A DNA stretch of 64,000 nucleotides from Streptomyces luteolus (GTDB lineage: Bacteria; Actinomycetota; Actinomycetes; Streptomycetales; Streptomycetaceae): positions 1-64,000 of the forward strand of contig NZ_JASCIS010000028.1 of NCBI RefSeq assembly GCF_029968015.1, given 5' to 3'. A program made the translations under genes and the position numbers. The notes beneath the pieces were generated by a model. That model searched no databases, was not told where the DNA came from, and saw only the letters and a program-made list of their open reading frames with translations. This document shows, piece after piece, positions 34,358 through 43,522 of this stretch; within the stretch, counting starts at the first letter, position 1, and each line of letters starts with the position of its first letter.

Positions 34358-35157
34358 GAAGCCCGCCGCTCCATAGCCGCACGCGCCGTCGTCTCGCTCA
34401 CGTACACCTCGCACATGTGACGGCCGTCCGGCGTGGCCGTGTGCTCGACCTCCCAGAGGCTGATCTCGCGGCCGTCGGCGAGCAGGAACGCGTGCTCGTA
34501 GAGCGCGAAGCACAGGCCGGCCGTGCCCGTCCGGCACGGGTTGCCGAAGGCCTGCGTGATCTGGTGCGCCAGCGCGGTGCGCAGCAGCGACGCCGTGTCC
34601 GTGCCCGGCTGGTCGGCGTTCTCCGCGCGGCGCAGGAGGCGCCTGGCGTGGTCGGCGGAGTCGTCCGGGGCGTACGAGCGCTGGAGCGGAGCGGGGGAGA
34701 CGATCAGCCGGACGGTGTCGAGCGCGAGGGGTTCGCAGCCGGGGATGCGGGCGCCCGTCGAGTCCGGGCACTCGGGGCCGCAGGTGCCGCTGGGGAGCAG
34801 CCGGGACGCCGCGATGTGCGCCTCTTCCTCGTCCGCGTACAGCTCGTGGAGGGTCTCCTCGCTCCGATTGCCGCCCGGCCCGGTGTTGTGCCGCAACTCC
34901 CAGAGCGTCAGCGCGTGGCCGTCGGCGAGCAGGAAAGTGTGCCGATGCGTCTCGCGGTGCAGGCCGGCGCTGTGGTGGGCGGAGCGCAGCGAACTGTCGA
35001 ACGTGAGGGCCGATTCGAGCAGGGCTATCGTCTCGTCGGGCAGCTCGAAGGAGTTCAGAGCCCGACCGAGGAGCCCTTCGAGGTGCTCCTCCGGTGTCTT
35101 CGGCGTCTCGTACGGAACGCTCAAGGCATACTCCCGGCGTCGCTCGCGTCGCTGCAT
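34345..35157 (-). CDS. DUF6227 family protein
   Basis: The protein contains TPEEHLEGLLGRALNSFELP, HSAGLHRETHRHTFLLADGH with ALTLWELRHNT, and a second copy of the same theme near the end (EHAFLLADGREISLWEVEHT). The two halves are thus related repeats. This is DUF6227, a conserved Streptomyces family of unknown function. The start is ATG 35157 after AAGGTG; a TTG at 35124 with GGGAG before it, directly ahead of SVPYETPKTP, is the alternative. Monocistronic. Confidence 0.8.
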   Translation of the reverse strand: MQRRERRREYALSVPYETPKTPEEHLEGLLGRALNSFELPDETIALLESALTFDSSLRSAHHSAGLHRETHRHTFLLADGHALTLWELRHNTGPGGNRSEETLHELYADEEEAHIAASRLLPSGTCGPECPDSTGARIPGCEPLALDTVRLIVSPAPLQRSYAPDDSADHARRLLRRAENADQPGTDTASLLRTALAHQITQAFGNPCRTGTAGLCFALYEHAFLLADGREISLWEVEHTATPDGRHMCEVYVSETTARAAMERRASRTS

Positions 35158-35351
35158 GTCACCTTGTGACCGCTCACCGTAGCCCCTCGGTGGAACATCG
35201 TGCCCGGGGTTCTGAAAAACGCCCGGGCGCCCCTGGAAGTTCCCGCGCCCCACAGGCAGTTCGCGCCGCCCGCGGCCGGCCGTTGCGCCCACAGGAGCCC
35301 CGTGCGCCCCCTACTCCTGCCCTGGGAGATCCTCTGCCCTTGGAGGTCCCC

Positions 35352-36584
35352 TCAGAGATTCCCTCCGAGATTCCCTCCGAGATCCCCGTAGAGATCCCCG
35401 TACGAGGGGAACACCCCGCCCGCGCCGTCGACCGTCTCCGCGGCTTCGATCGCCCGGACGATCGCTCGGGTCACCGTGTCCGCGCCCGCCGCCAGGATCG
35501 CGTTGACCACGGTCATCTGCACCAACTCGCCCTCGGGCAACGAGCGTTCGCCGGTGGCCAGGGTGAACACCGTGTCCCCGTCGTGCAGGAGGTGCACCGG
35601 CCGGATGGCGCGGGCGAAGCCGTCGTGGCTGGTGCCCGCGAGCTTCTGCGCCTGGGCGCGGCTGAGCCCGGCATCGGTGGCGACGACAGCGAGGGTGGTG
35701 TTGAGCCTTGGCCCTGCTGTTCCTGCTGTTCCTGCTGTTCCTGCTGGGCCTACTGGGCCTACTGGGCCTACTGGGCCCACTGTTCCTACAGGTCCCGCCG
35801 TCGCGATGCTCGGCTCGCCGCCGCTGTTCTGTCGGCGTGCGGTCTCCGCCTGCGCCTCCGCGAGCCGGGCTTGCGCGCGGGCGTGCACCTCCGGGGTCGG
35901 GCGCTCGACGGGTTCCGCGCCGTCGCCGTCCTCGAAATGACGCCCGTACAGCAAACCGGACTTCGGATCGGTCACCGAACCGACGGCGTTCACCACCACC
36001 AGCGCTCCGACGGTGTGCCCCGACGCCAGGCGCACGCTCGCCGTGCCCACGCCCCCTTTCATCCCACCCGCCACGGCCCCGGTACCCGCGCCAACGCTGC
36101 CCTGCGCCACCTCCGCTGTCGCCCGCTCCACCGCCTCCCGGCCGAGCACCGCAGTCGGGCGGGCCCGCCAGTCGCCGCCCCGGCCGAGGTCGAAGAGGCA
36201 GGCCGCGGGCACCACCGGTACGACCCGGTCGGGCCCGCCCACCGGCACGCCGCGCCCCTGCTCCTCCAGCCACGCCATGACGCCGGCCGCCGAGTCGAGC
36301 CCGTACGCACTGCCGCCCGTGAGCACCACCGCGTCGATGCGCTGCACGAGGTTGCGCGGGTCGAGCGCGTCCGTCTCCCGAGTGCCGGGGCCGCCACCGC
36401 GTACGTCCACGGCCGCGACCGCCCCGCCTGCCGGAGCGAGGACGACGGTCGTACCCGTCAGCCAGCCGTCTCCGTCCCGTGTCGCGTGTCCCACCCGGAG
36501 ACCGGGCACATCGGTGAGCGAATCCTTGCCGCCGATCCGGCCCGCGGCGGTCTTCGAGCTGCTTGAGGAATCCCTGGAGTCCAT
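35352..36584 (-). CDS. P1 family peptidase (DmpA/S58-like)
   Basis: This 410-residue Ntn-fold peptidase contains SLTDVPGLRVGHATRDGDGW, VVLTGGSAYGLDSAAGVMAW, GMKGGVGTASVRLASGHTV and, at the self-cleavage site, RLNTTLAVVATDAGLSRAQA. The first Thr after Asn is the expected N-terminal nucleophile of the beta chain. Just before it lies a collagen-like insertion of Gly-Pro-Val and Gly-Thr-Ala triplets, encoded by 9-bp repeats. The C-terminus is also repetitive (GDLYGDLGGNLGGNL). S58 enzymes are aminopeptidases or beta-peptide hydrolases. Divergent from narK. Confidence 0.9.
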   Translation of the reverse strand: MDSRDSSSSSKTAAGRIGGKDSLTDVPGLRVGHATRDGDGWLTGTTVVLAPAGGAVAAVDVRGGGPGTRETDALDPRNLVQRIDAVVLTGGSAYGLDSAAGVMAWLEEQGRGVPVGGPDRVVPVVPAACLFDLGRGGDWRARPTAVLGREAVERATAEVAQGSVGAGTGAVAGGMKGGVGTASVRLASGHTVGALVVVNAVGSVTDPKSGLLYGRHFEDGDGAEPVERPTPEVHARAQARLAEAQAETARRQNSGGEPSIATAGPVGTVGPVGPVGPVGPAGTAGTAGTAGPRLNTTLAVVATDAGLSRAQAQKLAGTSHDGFARAIRPVHLLHDGDTVFTLATGERSLPEGELVQMTVVNAILAAGADTVTRAIVRAIEAAETVDGAGGVFPSYGDLYGDLGGNLGGNL

Positions 36585-36855
36585 GGACGCACCCTACGGA
36601 TCAAGGGAGTTGAGGGCCGCGTCTTCGCTCCTCCCGCGTGCCTCGGCAGGCGCACGCCGAGGGGGCCGCGGCCGAGCTGTGGCCGGGGCCGGCCGAGCTG
36701 GGCCGGGCCCGACCGAGCCGGGGTCGGGACCAAAGGCGCCGCCATAAAAGGGCCCTAAGGCAAGCCACAATGGCGACCAATTACTCTGATTCCTCTCCTT
36801 TTTCGCAGACACCCTGGATGAGTAAGGAATCCTCCTCACCCCCAGGAACGACGCC

Positions 36856-38274
36856 ATGAGTCCTGACGTAAAGGAAGAAGTGGCCACCAGCGCAGGTCGG
36901 TCCTACGACCCCGCGCAATACCGGCCCGGACGCACCATCACCGACTGGGAGCCGGAGAACGAACTCTTCTGGAAGTCCATCGGCAAGCGGGTCGCCACCC
37001 GCAACCTGTGGATAGCCGTCCCCGCTCTTCTCGTCGCCTTCGTGGTGTGGCAGGTGTGGAGCGTCACCGCAACGAACCTCAAGGACGTCGGCTTCGGCTT
37101 CAGCACTTCGCAGCTGTTCTGGCTGACGGCGATCCCGGGTCTGACTGGCGGTACGGCCCGGATCTTCTACACCTTCCTCGGCCCGAAGATCGGCCAGCGC
37201 ACCTTCACCGCCCTTTCCACGGTCGTTCTGATCGTCCCGCTGATCTGGCTGGGCTTCGCGATCCAGGACACCTCGACCTCCTTCACGGAGATGGCGATGA
37301 TCGCCGCCCTCTGCGGTGTCGGCGGAGCCAACTTCTCCTCCTCCCTCGCCAACATCGGCTTCTTCTTCCCGAAGTCGCAGAAGGGCAACGCCACCGGCAT
37401 CAACGGCGGCCTCGGCAACCTCGGTGTCTCCGTCGTCCAGTTGCTCACCCCGATCGTCATCACCAGCTCGGTCGTCGCCATCGGCTCGGCCCAGCACAAG
37501 GCGGACGGCTCGCCGGTGTACCTGCAGAACGCCGCGTTCGTCTGGGTCCCGGTCCTGATCGTCCTGGCCCTTGTCGCCTGGTTCGGCCAGAACAACCTGA
37601 AGTCCGCCTCGACCTCCTTCAGCCAGCAGAAGATCATCTTCAAGCGCAAGCACAACTGGCTGATGACCTGGCTCTACATCGGCACCTTCGGCTCCTTCAT
37701 CGGTTTCGCCGCCGCCCTGCCGATGCTGATCAAGACGACCTTCCCGGACTACTCGGTCGCCACCTACGCCTGGATGGGCCCCGCCCTCGGCGCCCTGGCG
37801 CGCTGGGCCGGCGGCTGGATCGCCGACAAGCTGGGCGGCGCCCGCGTCACCATCCTGTCCTTCGTGGGCATGGCCCTCTCGATCATCGGTGTCATCAACT
37901 TCCTGCCCGCGGGCTCCGGTTCGGGCAACTTCACCGGCTTCTTCCTCTGCTTCCTCGCGGCGTTCTTCTTCTCCGGCATCGGCAACGGCTCGACCTTCCG
38001 CCAGATCCCGGTGATCTTCCGCAACCAGCACCTGAAGGGCCTGACCGAAGGCACCCCGGAGTACGCCAAGGCTCTGAAGCAGACCGAGATGGAGTCCGGC
38101 GCCGTCACCGGCTTCACCGCCGCCATCGCCGCCTACGGCTTCTTCTTCATCCCGGCGCTCTTCGCCAACTTCCAGGTCACCAGCGCGATGTGGGGCTTCG
38201 TCGCCTTCTACGCCAGCTGCATCGTGGTCACCTGGTGGTTCTACGCCCGCAAGGGTGCCGAGTCGCCGTCCTGA
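36856..38274 (+). CDS. narK: NarK-type nitrate/nitrite transporter (MFS)
   Basis: This 472-residue MFS protein has twelve helices. Nitrate-porter signatures are GGTARIFYTFLGPKIGQRTF early and ANFSSSLANIGFFFPKSQKG with GNATGINGGLGNLGVSVVQL in the nitrate signature region. A second set of Gly-rich helices includes GALARWAGGWIADKLGGARV. The N-tail is cytoplasmic and polar. It moves nitrate in or nitrite out, and in Streptomyces supports nitrate respiration or assimilation. No reductase gene is adjacent. It precedes the pyruvate formate-lyase operon, separated by a 282-bp regulatory region. Confidence 0.93.
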   Translation: MSPDVKEEVATSAGRSYDPAQYRPGRTITDWEPENELFWKSIGKRVATRNLWIAVPALLVAFVVWQVWSVTATNLKDVGFGFSTSQLFWLTAIPGLTGGTARIFYTFLGPKIGQRTFTALSTVVLIVPLIWLGFAIQDTSTSFTEMAMIAALCGVGGANFSSSLANIGFFFPKSQKGNATGINGGLGNLGVSVVQLLTPIVITSSVVAIGSAQHKADGSPVYLQNAAFVWVPVLIVLALVAWFGQNNLKSASTSFSQQKIIFKRKHNWLMTWLYIGTFGSFIGFAAALPMLIKTTFPDYSVATYAWMGPALGALARWAGGWIADKLGGARVTILSFVGMALSIIGVINFLPAGSGSGNFTGFFLCFLAAFFFSGIGNGSTFRQIPVIFRNQHLKGLTEGTPEYAKALKQTEMESGAVTGFTAAIAAYGFFFIPALFANFQVTSAMWGFVAFYASCIVVTWWFYARKGAESPS

Positions 38275-38360
38275 CCTCAGCGCCTTCAGCCGCGAGGCGG
38301 GTCCCTTCGGGGGCTCGCCTCGTCGCTGTTCGGCCGACGAGCGAGACCGCCGAAAAGGAT

Positions 38361-38380
38361 TTTGTGAATGCCTTCACAAA
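38361..38380. promoter_or_regulatory. Rex operator (ROP) upstream of pflB
   Basis: TTTGTGAATGCCTTCACAAA is a perfect 8-bp inverted repeat with a 4-bp spacer. It contains the full Rex consensus TTGTGAA-N4-TTCACAA. Rex represses genes for low-oxygen metabolism and is released by a high NADH/NAD+ ratio. It lies about 177 bp before the pflB start and 87 bp after narK. Confidence 0.9.
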
Positions 38381-38556
38381 GCCTCCTGGGTCTAAAGTCC
38401 TCGGCGAACCCGCAGGTCAGGGCGGTAGTGACGACTCGGTGAGGGAGGGGCTCGGGCCCTCCGGTCCGAAACAGGGGACCATCGCCGACGTAAATGATCG
38501 ATCAGCGGGAGTGCAATGGAAGGGAGCGATGGCACAGCGATCGGAAGGTGTGCACC

Positions 38557-40815
38557 ATGACCGCGACTCCCTTGGAGAAGACGGCGAACGGCGAGGCCTG
38601 GGAGGGCTTCAAGGGCGGGCTGTGGCGCGACGCCATCGACGTCCGCGACTTCGTGCAGCAGAACTACACCCCGTACGAGGGTGACGGCGCCTTCCTCACC
38701 GGCCCCACCGAGCGCACCACCGCACTCTGGGACCGGCTCCTCGCGATGTTCCCGCAGGAGATCGAGCAGGGCGTCCACGACGTCGACGTGAGGACCCCCT
38801 CGCGCATCGACGCCTTCCGGCCCGGCTACATCGACCCCGGCAAGGACCTGATCGTCGGCCTCCAGACGGACGCCCCGCTCAAGCGCGCCATCATGCCCAA
38901 CGGCGGCTGGCGCATGGTCGAGGGCGCACTCAACGCCTACGGTTACGAGGCCGACCCCGAGGTCCGCGAGATCTACACCCACCTGCGCAAGACCCACAAC
39001 GACGGTGTCTTCGACGCGTACACCCCCGAGATCCGCGCCTGCCGCTCCTCCGGCATCATCACCGGCCTCCCGGACGCCTACGGCCGCGGCCGCATCATCG
39101 GCGACTACCGCCGCGTCGCCCTCTACGGCGTCGACCGCCTCATCGAGGACAAGAAGTCCGTCAAGGCCGAACTCGACGCCGAGTGGCCCACCGAGGACGT
39201 GATCCGCGAACGGGAGGAGACCTCCGAGCAGATCAAGGCCCTCGGCGAACTCAAGGCCATGGCCCTGTCGTACGGCTACGACATCTCCCGCCCCGCCGCC
39301 ACCGGCCGCGAGGCCGTCCAGTGGCTGTACTTCGCCTATCTCGCCGCCGTGAAGGAGCAGAACGGCGCGGCCATGTCGATCGGCCGCATCGACAACTTCC
39401 TCGACATCTACCTGCAGCGCGACATCGAGAACGGCCTCCTCACCGAGGAGCAGGCGCAGGAGTTCATCGACGACTTCGTCATCAAGCTCCGCATCGTCCG
39501 CTTCCTGCGCACCCCCGAGTACAACGAGCTCTACTCCGGCGACCCGACCTGGGTCACCTGGTCCATGGCCGGGATCGGCGAGGACGGCCGCCCGCTGGTC
39601 TCCCGGACCACGTTCCGCGCGCTGCAGACCCTCTACAACCTGGGCCCGGCCCCCGAGCCGAACCTGACCGTCTTCTGGTCGCGGCAACTCCCGCGGGGCT
39701 TCAAGGACTTCGCCGCGCAGGTGGCCATCGACACCTCGGCCCTCCAGTTCGAGTCCGACGAGCTGATGCGCCCCAAGTACGGCGACGACACCGCGATCGC
39801 CTGCTGCGTCTCGGCGATGGCCGTCGGCAAGCAGATGCAGTTCTTCGGCGCCCGCGTCAACGTCGCCAAGGCCCTCCTGTACGCGATCAACGGCGGCCGC
39901 GACGAGAAGACCGGCGCGCTCGTCGTCGAGGGCTTCGAGCCGATCGAGAGTGAGTACCTCGACTACGAGCAGGTCGCCGCGCAGTACGAGGCGATGCTGG
40001 AGTGGCTGGCCAGGACGTACGTCCACGCCCTCAACGTCATCCACTACATGCACGACAAGTACGCCTACGAGCGCATCGAGATGGCGCTGCACGACCGGGC
40101 GATCCTGCGCACCATGGCCTGCGGCATCGCCGGGCTCTCGGTCGCCGCGGACTCGCTCTCGGCCGTCAAGCACGCCCGCGTGAAGGTGATCCGCGACGCC
40201 ACCGGCCTCGCCGTCGACTACGAGATCGAGGGCGACTACCCGGCCTACGGCAACAACGACGACCGCGCCGACGAGATCGCGCGGAGGATCGTCTCCGGGT
40301 TCATGCGGAAGATCCGCGAGTACCCGACGTACCGCGACGCCGTGCACACGCAGTCCGTCCTGACGATCACCTCGAACGTGGTCTACGGCAAGAAGACCGG
40401 CAACACCCCCGACGGCCGCCGGGCCGGAGCGCCGTTCGCCCCCGGTGCCAACCCGATGAACGGACGGGACCAGCACGGCTACATCGCCTCCGCGCTGTCG
40501 GTCGCCAAGCTCGACTACGACGACGCCGAGGACGGCATCTCGCTGACCAACACCATCACCCCGGACGCCCTGGGACGCACTCCTGAGGAGCGGATCGACA
40601 ACCTCGCGGGCGTGCTCGACGGGTTCATGGCCAGCGACGGCTTCCACATGAACGTCAACGTCCTCGACAAGGCGACCCTGCGGGACGCCATGGAGCACCC
40701 GGAGAACTACCCGCAGCTGACCATCAGGGTCTCCGGCTACGCGGTGAACTTCGTCCGCCTCACCCGCGAGCAGCAGTTGGACGTCATCAACCGCACCTTC
40801 CACGGCTCCCTGTGA
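38557..40815 (+). CDS. pflB: pyruvate formate-lyase (formate C-acetyltransferase)
   Basis: This 752-residue glycyl-radical enzyme starts at ATG 38557 after GGAAGG. The catalytic Cys pair is C416-C417 in TAIACCVSAMAVGKQMQFFG. The radical glycine is G727 in TIRVSGYAVNFVRLTREQQ, close to the C-terminus. Length and both motifs match E. coli PflB, not the glycerol or choline lyase subfamilies. It cleaves pyruvate plus CoA to acetyl-CoA plus formate without oxygen, and its radical is destroyed by O2. Its activase gene follows, and a perfect Rex operator lies upstream. This is an unusual enzyme for a largely aerobic genus. Confidence 0.96.
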   Translation: MTATPLEKTANGEAWEGFKGGLWRDAIDVRDFVQQNYTPYEGDGAFLTGPTERTTALWDRLLAMFPQEIEQGVHDVDVRTPSRIDAFRPGYIDPGKDLIVGLQTDAPLKRAIMPNGGWRMVEGALNAYGYEADPEVREIYTHLRKTHNDGVFDAYTPEIRACRSSGIITGLPDAYGRGRIIGDYRRVALYGVDRLIEDKKSVKAELDAEWPTEDVIREREETSEQIKALGELKAMALSYGYDISRPAATGREAVQWLYFAYLAAVKEQNGAAMSIGRIDNFLDIYLQRDIENGLLTEEQAQEFIDDFVIKLRIVRFLRTPEYNELYSGDPTWVTWSMAGIGEDGRPLVSRTTFRALQTLYNLGPAPEPNLTVFWSRQLPRGFKDFAAQVAIDTSALQFESDELMRPKYGDDTAIACCVSAMAVGKQMQFFGARVNVAKALLYAINGGRDEKTGALVVEGFEPIESEYLDYEQVAAQYEAMLEWLARTYVHALNVIHYMHDKYAYERIEMALHDRAILRTMACGIAGLSVAADSLSAVKHARVKVIRDATGLAVDYEIEGDYPAYGNNDDRADEIARRIVSGFMRKIREYPTYRDAVHTQSVLTITSNVVYGKKTGNTPDGRRAGAPFAPGANPMNGRDQHGYIASALSVAKLDYDDAEDGISLTNTITPDALGRTPEERIDNLAGVLDGFMASDGFHMNVNVLDKATLRDAMEHPENYPQLTIRVSGYAVNFVRLTREQQLDVINRTFHGSL

Positions 40816-40944
40816 GCCTCCGGCTCCCCGGTGCCGAGCACGTCCCGGGGAGCCGCCCCTCAGCTGCGGCCCCGGAGCCGGGCCCTCACCCCGGCTCCGG
40901 GCGCCGCGGACATCGACTCCCGCGAGGAACACCGGAGTTACGCC

Positions 40945-41748
40945 ATGACCGTTCTGCTGGACCAGAATCTCGCCCCCCTCGGTGCCGCCACCCCCGCGGG
41001 AGCCGCCATGCACCGTCCGATCGAGGGCACGGTGCACTCCTGGGACCTGTCGACCGGCGTGGACGGGCCGGGCAGCCGATTCGTCGTGTTCCTCTCCGGC
41101 TGTCCGCTCACCTGCCTCTACTGCCACAACCCCGACACCTGGCGGATGCGCAACGGCAAGCGCACCTCGGCGGACGACGTGGTCGAGGAGGCCGCGAAGT
41201 ACACCAGCTTCATCGCCGCGGCTCGTGGCGGTGCCACCGTCAGCGGGGGCGAGCCGCTGCTGCAGCCCGTCTTCGCCGGGGAACTGCTGCACCGCTTCAA
41301 GCACGAACTCGGCCTGCACACCGCCCTGGACACCTCGGGCTTCCTCGGTGTCCGCGCCACCGCTGCCCTGCTGCGGGACGTCGACCTGGTGCTGCTCGAC
41401 ATCAAGTCCTGGGACCGGCAGACGTACGAGAAGGTGACCGGACGCCCTCTGCAGCCCACCCTGGACTTCGCCCGGCGCCTCGCCGACCTCGGCAAGGAGG
41501 TGCACGTCAGGTTCGTGCTCGTCCCCGGGCTTACCGACGATCCGGCGAACATCGAGGGCGTGGCCGCCTTCGCCGGCGGGCTCGGCAACGTCTCGCGCGT
41601 GGACGTGCTGCCCTTCCACAAGCTGGGCGAGGGGAAGTGGCAGGCGCTCGGCAGGAACTTCACGCTGCACGACACCCCGTCGCCCACCCCCGGGCAGGTC
41701 ACTCTGGCGAAGGAGATCTTCGAGGCCCATGGCCTGAAAGCGGTGTGA
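40945..41748 (+). CDS. pflA: pyruvate formate-lyase activating enzyme (radical SAM)
   Basis: This 267-residue radical-SAM protein starts at ATG 40945. The cluster motif CX3CX2C is C53-C57-C60 in LSGCPLTCLYCHNPDTW. The SAM-binding GGE is in TVSGGEPLLQPVFAGELL, and DIKSWDRQTYEKVTG and RFVLVPGLTDDPANIEGVAA are typical PFL-AE segments. It abstracts hydrogen from the PflB glycine to form the stable radical. It is the second gene of the operon, 129 bp after pflB, under the same Rex-controlled region. Confidence 0.95.
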   Translation: MTVLLDQNLAPLGAATPAGAAMHRPIEGTVHSWDLSTGVDGPGSRFVVFLSGCPLTCLYCHNPDTWRMRNGKRTSADDVVEEAAKYTSFIAAARGGATVSGGEPLLQPVFAGELLHRFKHELGLHTALDTSGFLGVRATAALLRDVDLVLLDIKSWDRQTYEKVTGRPLQPTLDFARRLADLGKEVHVRFVLVPGLTDDPANIEGVAAFAGGLGNVSRVDVLPFHKLGEGKWQALGRNFTLHDTPSPTPGQVTLAKEIFEAHGLKAV

Positions 41749-41756
41749 TCCTGGAG

Positions 41757-41870
41757 GTGGAGGAGCTGCCCCCGGAGCCGCTGCCGCTGCCGCTGCCCCC
41801 GGAGCCGCTGCCGCTGCCGCTGGAGCCGGAGCCGGAGCCGGAGCCGGACCCGGAGCCAGGGCCGCCTCCA
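41757..41870. repeat. Glu-Pro/Leu-Pro type GC repeat after pflA
   Basis: Units GAGCCG and CTGCCGCTGCCG alternate in two blocks (CCGGAGCCGCTGCCGCTGCCG twice over, shortened here). A short uninterrupted GAGCCG run follows. This simple-sequence spacer does not resemble a protein or a hairpin terminator. Confidence 0.7.
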
Positions 41871-41923
41871 GGGCCGCATCCGGGGCAGAGCCCGGCAGGT
41901 CGCAGGCGCCGTATCCTGGAGGT

Positions 41924-42136
41924 ATGAGCAGCGCCGCCCCCGCACCCGGACCGCGAGACGCGAAGACCGGGCCCGAACCGAAGGCCAAGCCGGCCCCGGC
42001 CCTGAACTTCGACGATCCGCTGGACCAGCAGTCCGCGGACGACACGGACCGAGGGTGGGGTGAGCGGCCCAGCGGCGGCGACAGCGCCGCCGACCTGGCG
42101 CGCTTCCTCGACGAGAAGCCGCCCCACCACCTCTGA
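41924..42136 (+). CDS. small acidic conserved protein
   Basis: This 70-residue protein has a Pro/Lys-rich first half, then ALNFDDPLDQQSADDTDRGW and SAADLARFLDEKPPHHL. The C-terminal motif (W..RP..GDSAADL.RFLDEKPPHHL) looks conserved and globular. No helix or catalytic motif of a known family is seen. It is convergent with mscL, 7 bp apart. Confidence 0.7.
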   Translation: MSSAAPAPGPRDAKTGPEPKAKPAPALNFDDPLDQQSADDTDRGWGERPSGGDSAADLARFLDEKPPHHL

Positions 42137-42143
42137 ACTTCCG

Positions 42144-42713
42144 CTACTTGCCGGTGTCCACGGGGCCGCCGCCGGAACCACCGCTGTCCCCGGCATCGCC
42201 GGTCCCAGAACCGGGACCACCGGCACCACCGGGACCACCAGGACCACCGGCACCACCGCGCTGGGCGACCAGCACGTCCCGGATCTCCTTGAGTACCTCG
42301 AGCTCGGAGACCTCGATCGTTTCCTGCGCGCCCTCCTTCGCCTTGCGCCGCGCCTCCGCCTTGGCGAGGTACTTCGCCATCGGCAGCACCATGAGGAAGT
42401 ACACGACGGCCGCGGTGATCAGGAAGCTGAGCGTGGCGCTCAGGACCGTGCCCCAGCTGATCGGGATGCCGCTGGTGGCCTCCCCCGTCGCCGGGTCGAT
42501 CTCGCACGGGCCCTTGAGGCAGGACCGGTAGCTCTCCAGGTCCTTCGTGCCGAAGGCGCCGACCAGCGGGTTGATGACGCCCTTCACCACGGCGTTCACG
42601 ATGTTCGTGAACGCCGCACCGATGACGACCGCGACGGCCAGATCGATCACGTTTCCGCGCGTCAGGAACGCCTTGAAGCCTTCCCACACGCCCGGCTTCT
42701 TCTCCTCGCTCAC
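42144..42713 (-). CDS. mscL: large-conductance mechanosensitive channel
   Basis: This 189-residue protein starts at GTG 42713 after GAGGAAGG. MscL features are FKAFLTRGNVIDLAVAVVIG and AAFTNIVNAVVKGVINPLVG (TM1 with the Gly/Ala gate) and FLITAAVVYFLMVLPMAKYL (TM2). The periplasmic loop holds two Cys (SCLKGPCE). The C-terminal cytoplasmic bundle is extended by a Gly-rich repetitive tail (GGAGGPGGPGGAGGPG). It releases solutes on hypo-osmotic shock. Monocistronic. Confidence 0.93.
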   Translation of the reverse strand: MSEEKKPGVWEGFKAFLTRGNVIDLAVAVVIGAAFTNIVNAVVKGVINPLVGAFGTKDLESYRSCLKGPCEIDPATGEATSGIPISWGTVLSATLSFLITAAVVYFLMVLPMAKYLAKAEARRKAKEGAQETIEVSELEVLKEIRDVLVAQRGGAGGPGGPGGAGGPGSGTGDAGDSGGSGGGPVDTGK

Positions 42714-42824
42714 CAGGGAGCCCTTCCTCGTACGTTCGATTGACCGTGTCATTAGGCCCGGCACAGGTCAGGTGCGTCCAATTCGCCGACACGATCAGGT
42801 GAGTTGACAAGAAGTCCGTACGGA

Positions 42825-43439
42825 TCAGCACAAGACCACCACCAGACGGGAGTTGGCGCTCGCGCCGGCCAACTGCACCGCCTCCGCGGGCGGTACGGAG
42901 AGCACGATCAGCGCGCCGTTCTCCATGGACGCCTGCCCGCCGGCCGCGACGTCGACGACGCGTGCGCCTGCGGCGATCCGGCGGGCGCGAGCCCCGGACG
43001 GTGGGGCCGCGATGACGTCCACACGGTCGCCGGGACGCAGCAGCCGTACGGTCTCCGCGTCCGCGATGCGTACGGGGGCGCGCACGAGTTGTCGTACGGA
43101 CCCGGGGTGATCGTCCGGCTCCGCCGGGGACGCGGTGTGCTCGCCCTCCGCTTCGCTTCCGGAGCTCGTCGGGCCCGTCGAGCCCGCGAAGCCCTGTGGT
43201 CCCGCGGCCGCGAGCGCGGCTGCGGCCATCGCGAGCCCGGCGGCCACGGTGCGGCGGTTACGGCCGTGGCGCAGCGCACCCCGGAACCGCAGCCGCCCGC
43301 CGCGCACACGCAGGGGAGGGAAGGCCGGAACCTCGCACGGGGGAGGAACCGGCGTCGGAGTGGAGGGGATGGAGGGGACGGAAGGGACGGAGGGCGGAGA
43401 GCCCGGGGGAGAGGTGTGGGCGCTGGAGCGCGAGGACAT
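42825..43439 (-). CDS. SAF/RcpC-like membrane protein (Flp pilus CpaB family)
   Basis: This 204-residue protein has a Ser/Pro-rich cytoplasmic start (SVPSVPSIPSTPTPVPPP), one membrane helix (AAGLAMAAAALAAAGPQGF) and an extracytoplasmic SAF/RcpC-like domain (RIADAETVRLLRPGDRVDVI, ARVVDVAAGG). Such domains occur in CpaB, which assembles Flp pili. No other pilus genes are near, so the role is open. The start is ATG 43439; a GTG at 43448 is possible. Confidence 0.8.
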   Translation of the reverse strand: MSSRSSAHTSPPGSPPSVPSVPSIPSTPTPVPPPCEVPAFPPLRVRGGRLRFRGALRHGRNRRTVAAGLAMAAAALAAAGPQGFAGSTGPTSSGSEAEGEHTASPAEPDDHPGSVRQLVRAPVRIADAETVRLLRPGDRVDVIAAPPSGARARRIAAGARVVDVAAGGQASMENGALIVLSVPPAEAVQLAGASANSRLVVVLC

Positions 43440-43522
43440 GGCAACCACCGCCTGCCGTGGGGGAATTCGCCTGAACGCCCCTCACGATCCACGGTCCCGG
43501 CCGATCCCGCTCAGCCCTGTGG

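Noticed and set aside
36585..36855. Second Rex or FNR-type site before narK
   Set aside because: No TTGTGAA-like inverted repeat is present in this spacer. Only the site after narK matches.
38392..42831. Very long open frame (1479 codons) on the minus strand across pflB and pflA
   Set aside because: It is antisense to clear, motif-complete genes and its product is low-complexity Asp/Val/Gly. Open antisense frames are expected in very GC-rich genes.
42825..43439. Flp pilus assembly locus
   Set aside because: Only the SAF-domain protein is present; no pilin, ATPase or secretin genes are nearby.
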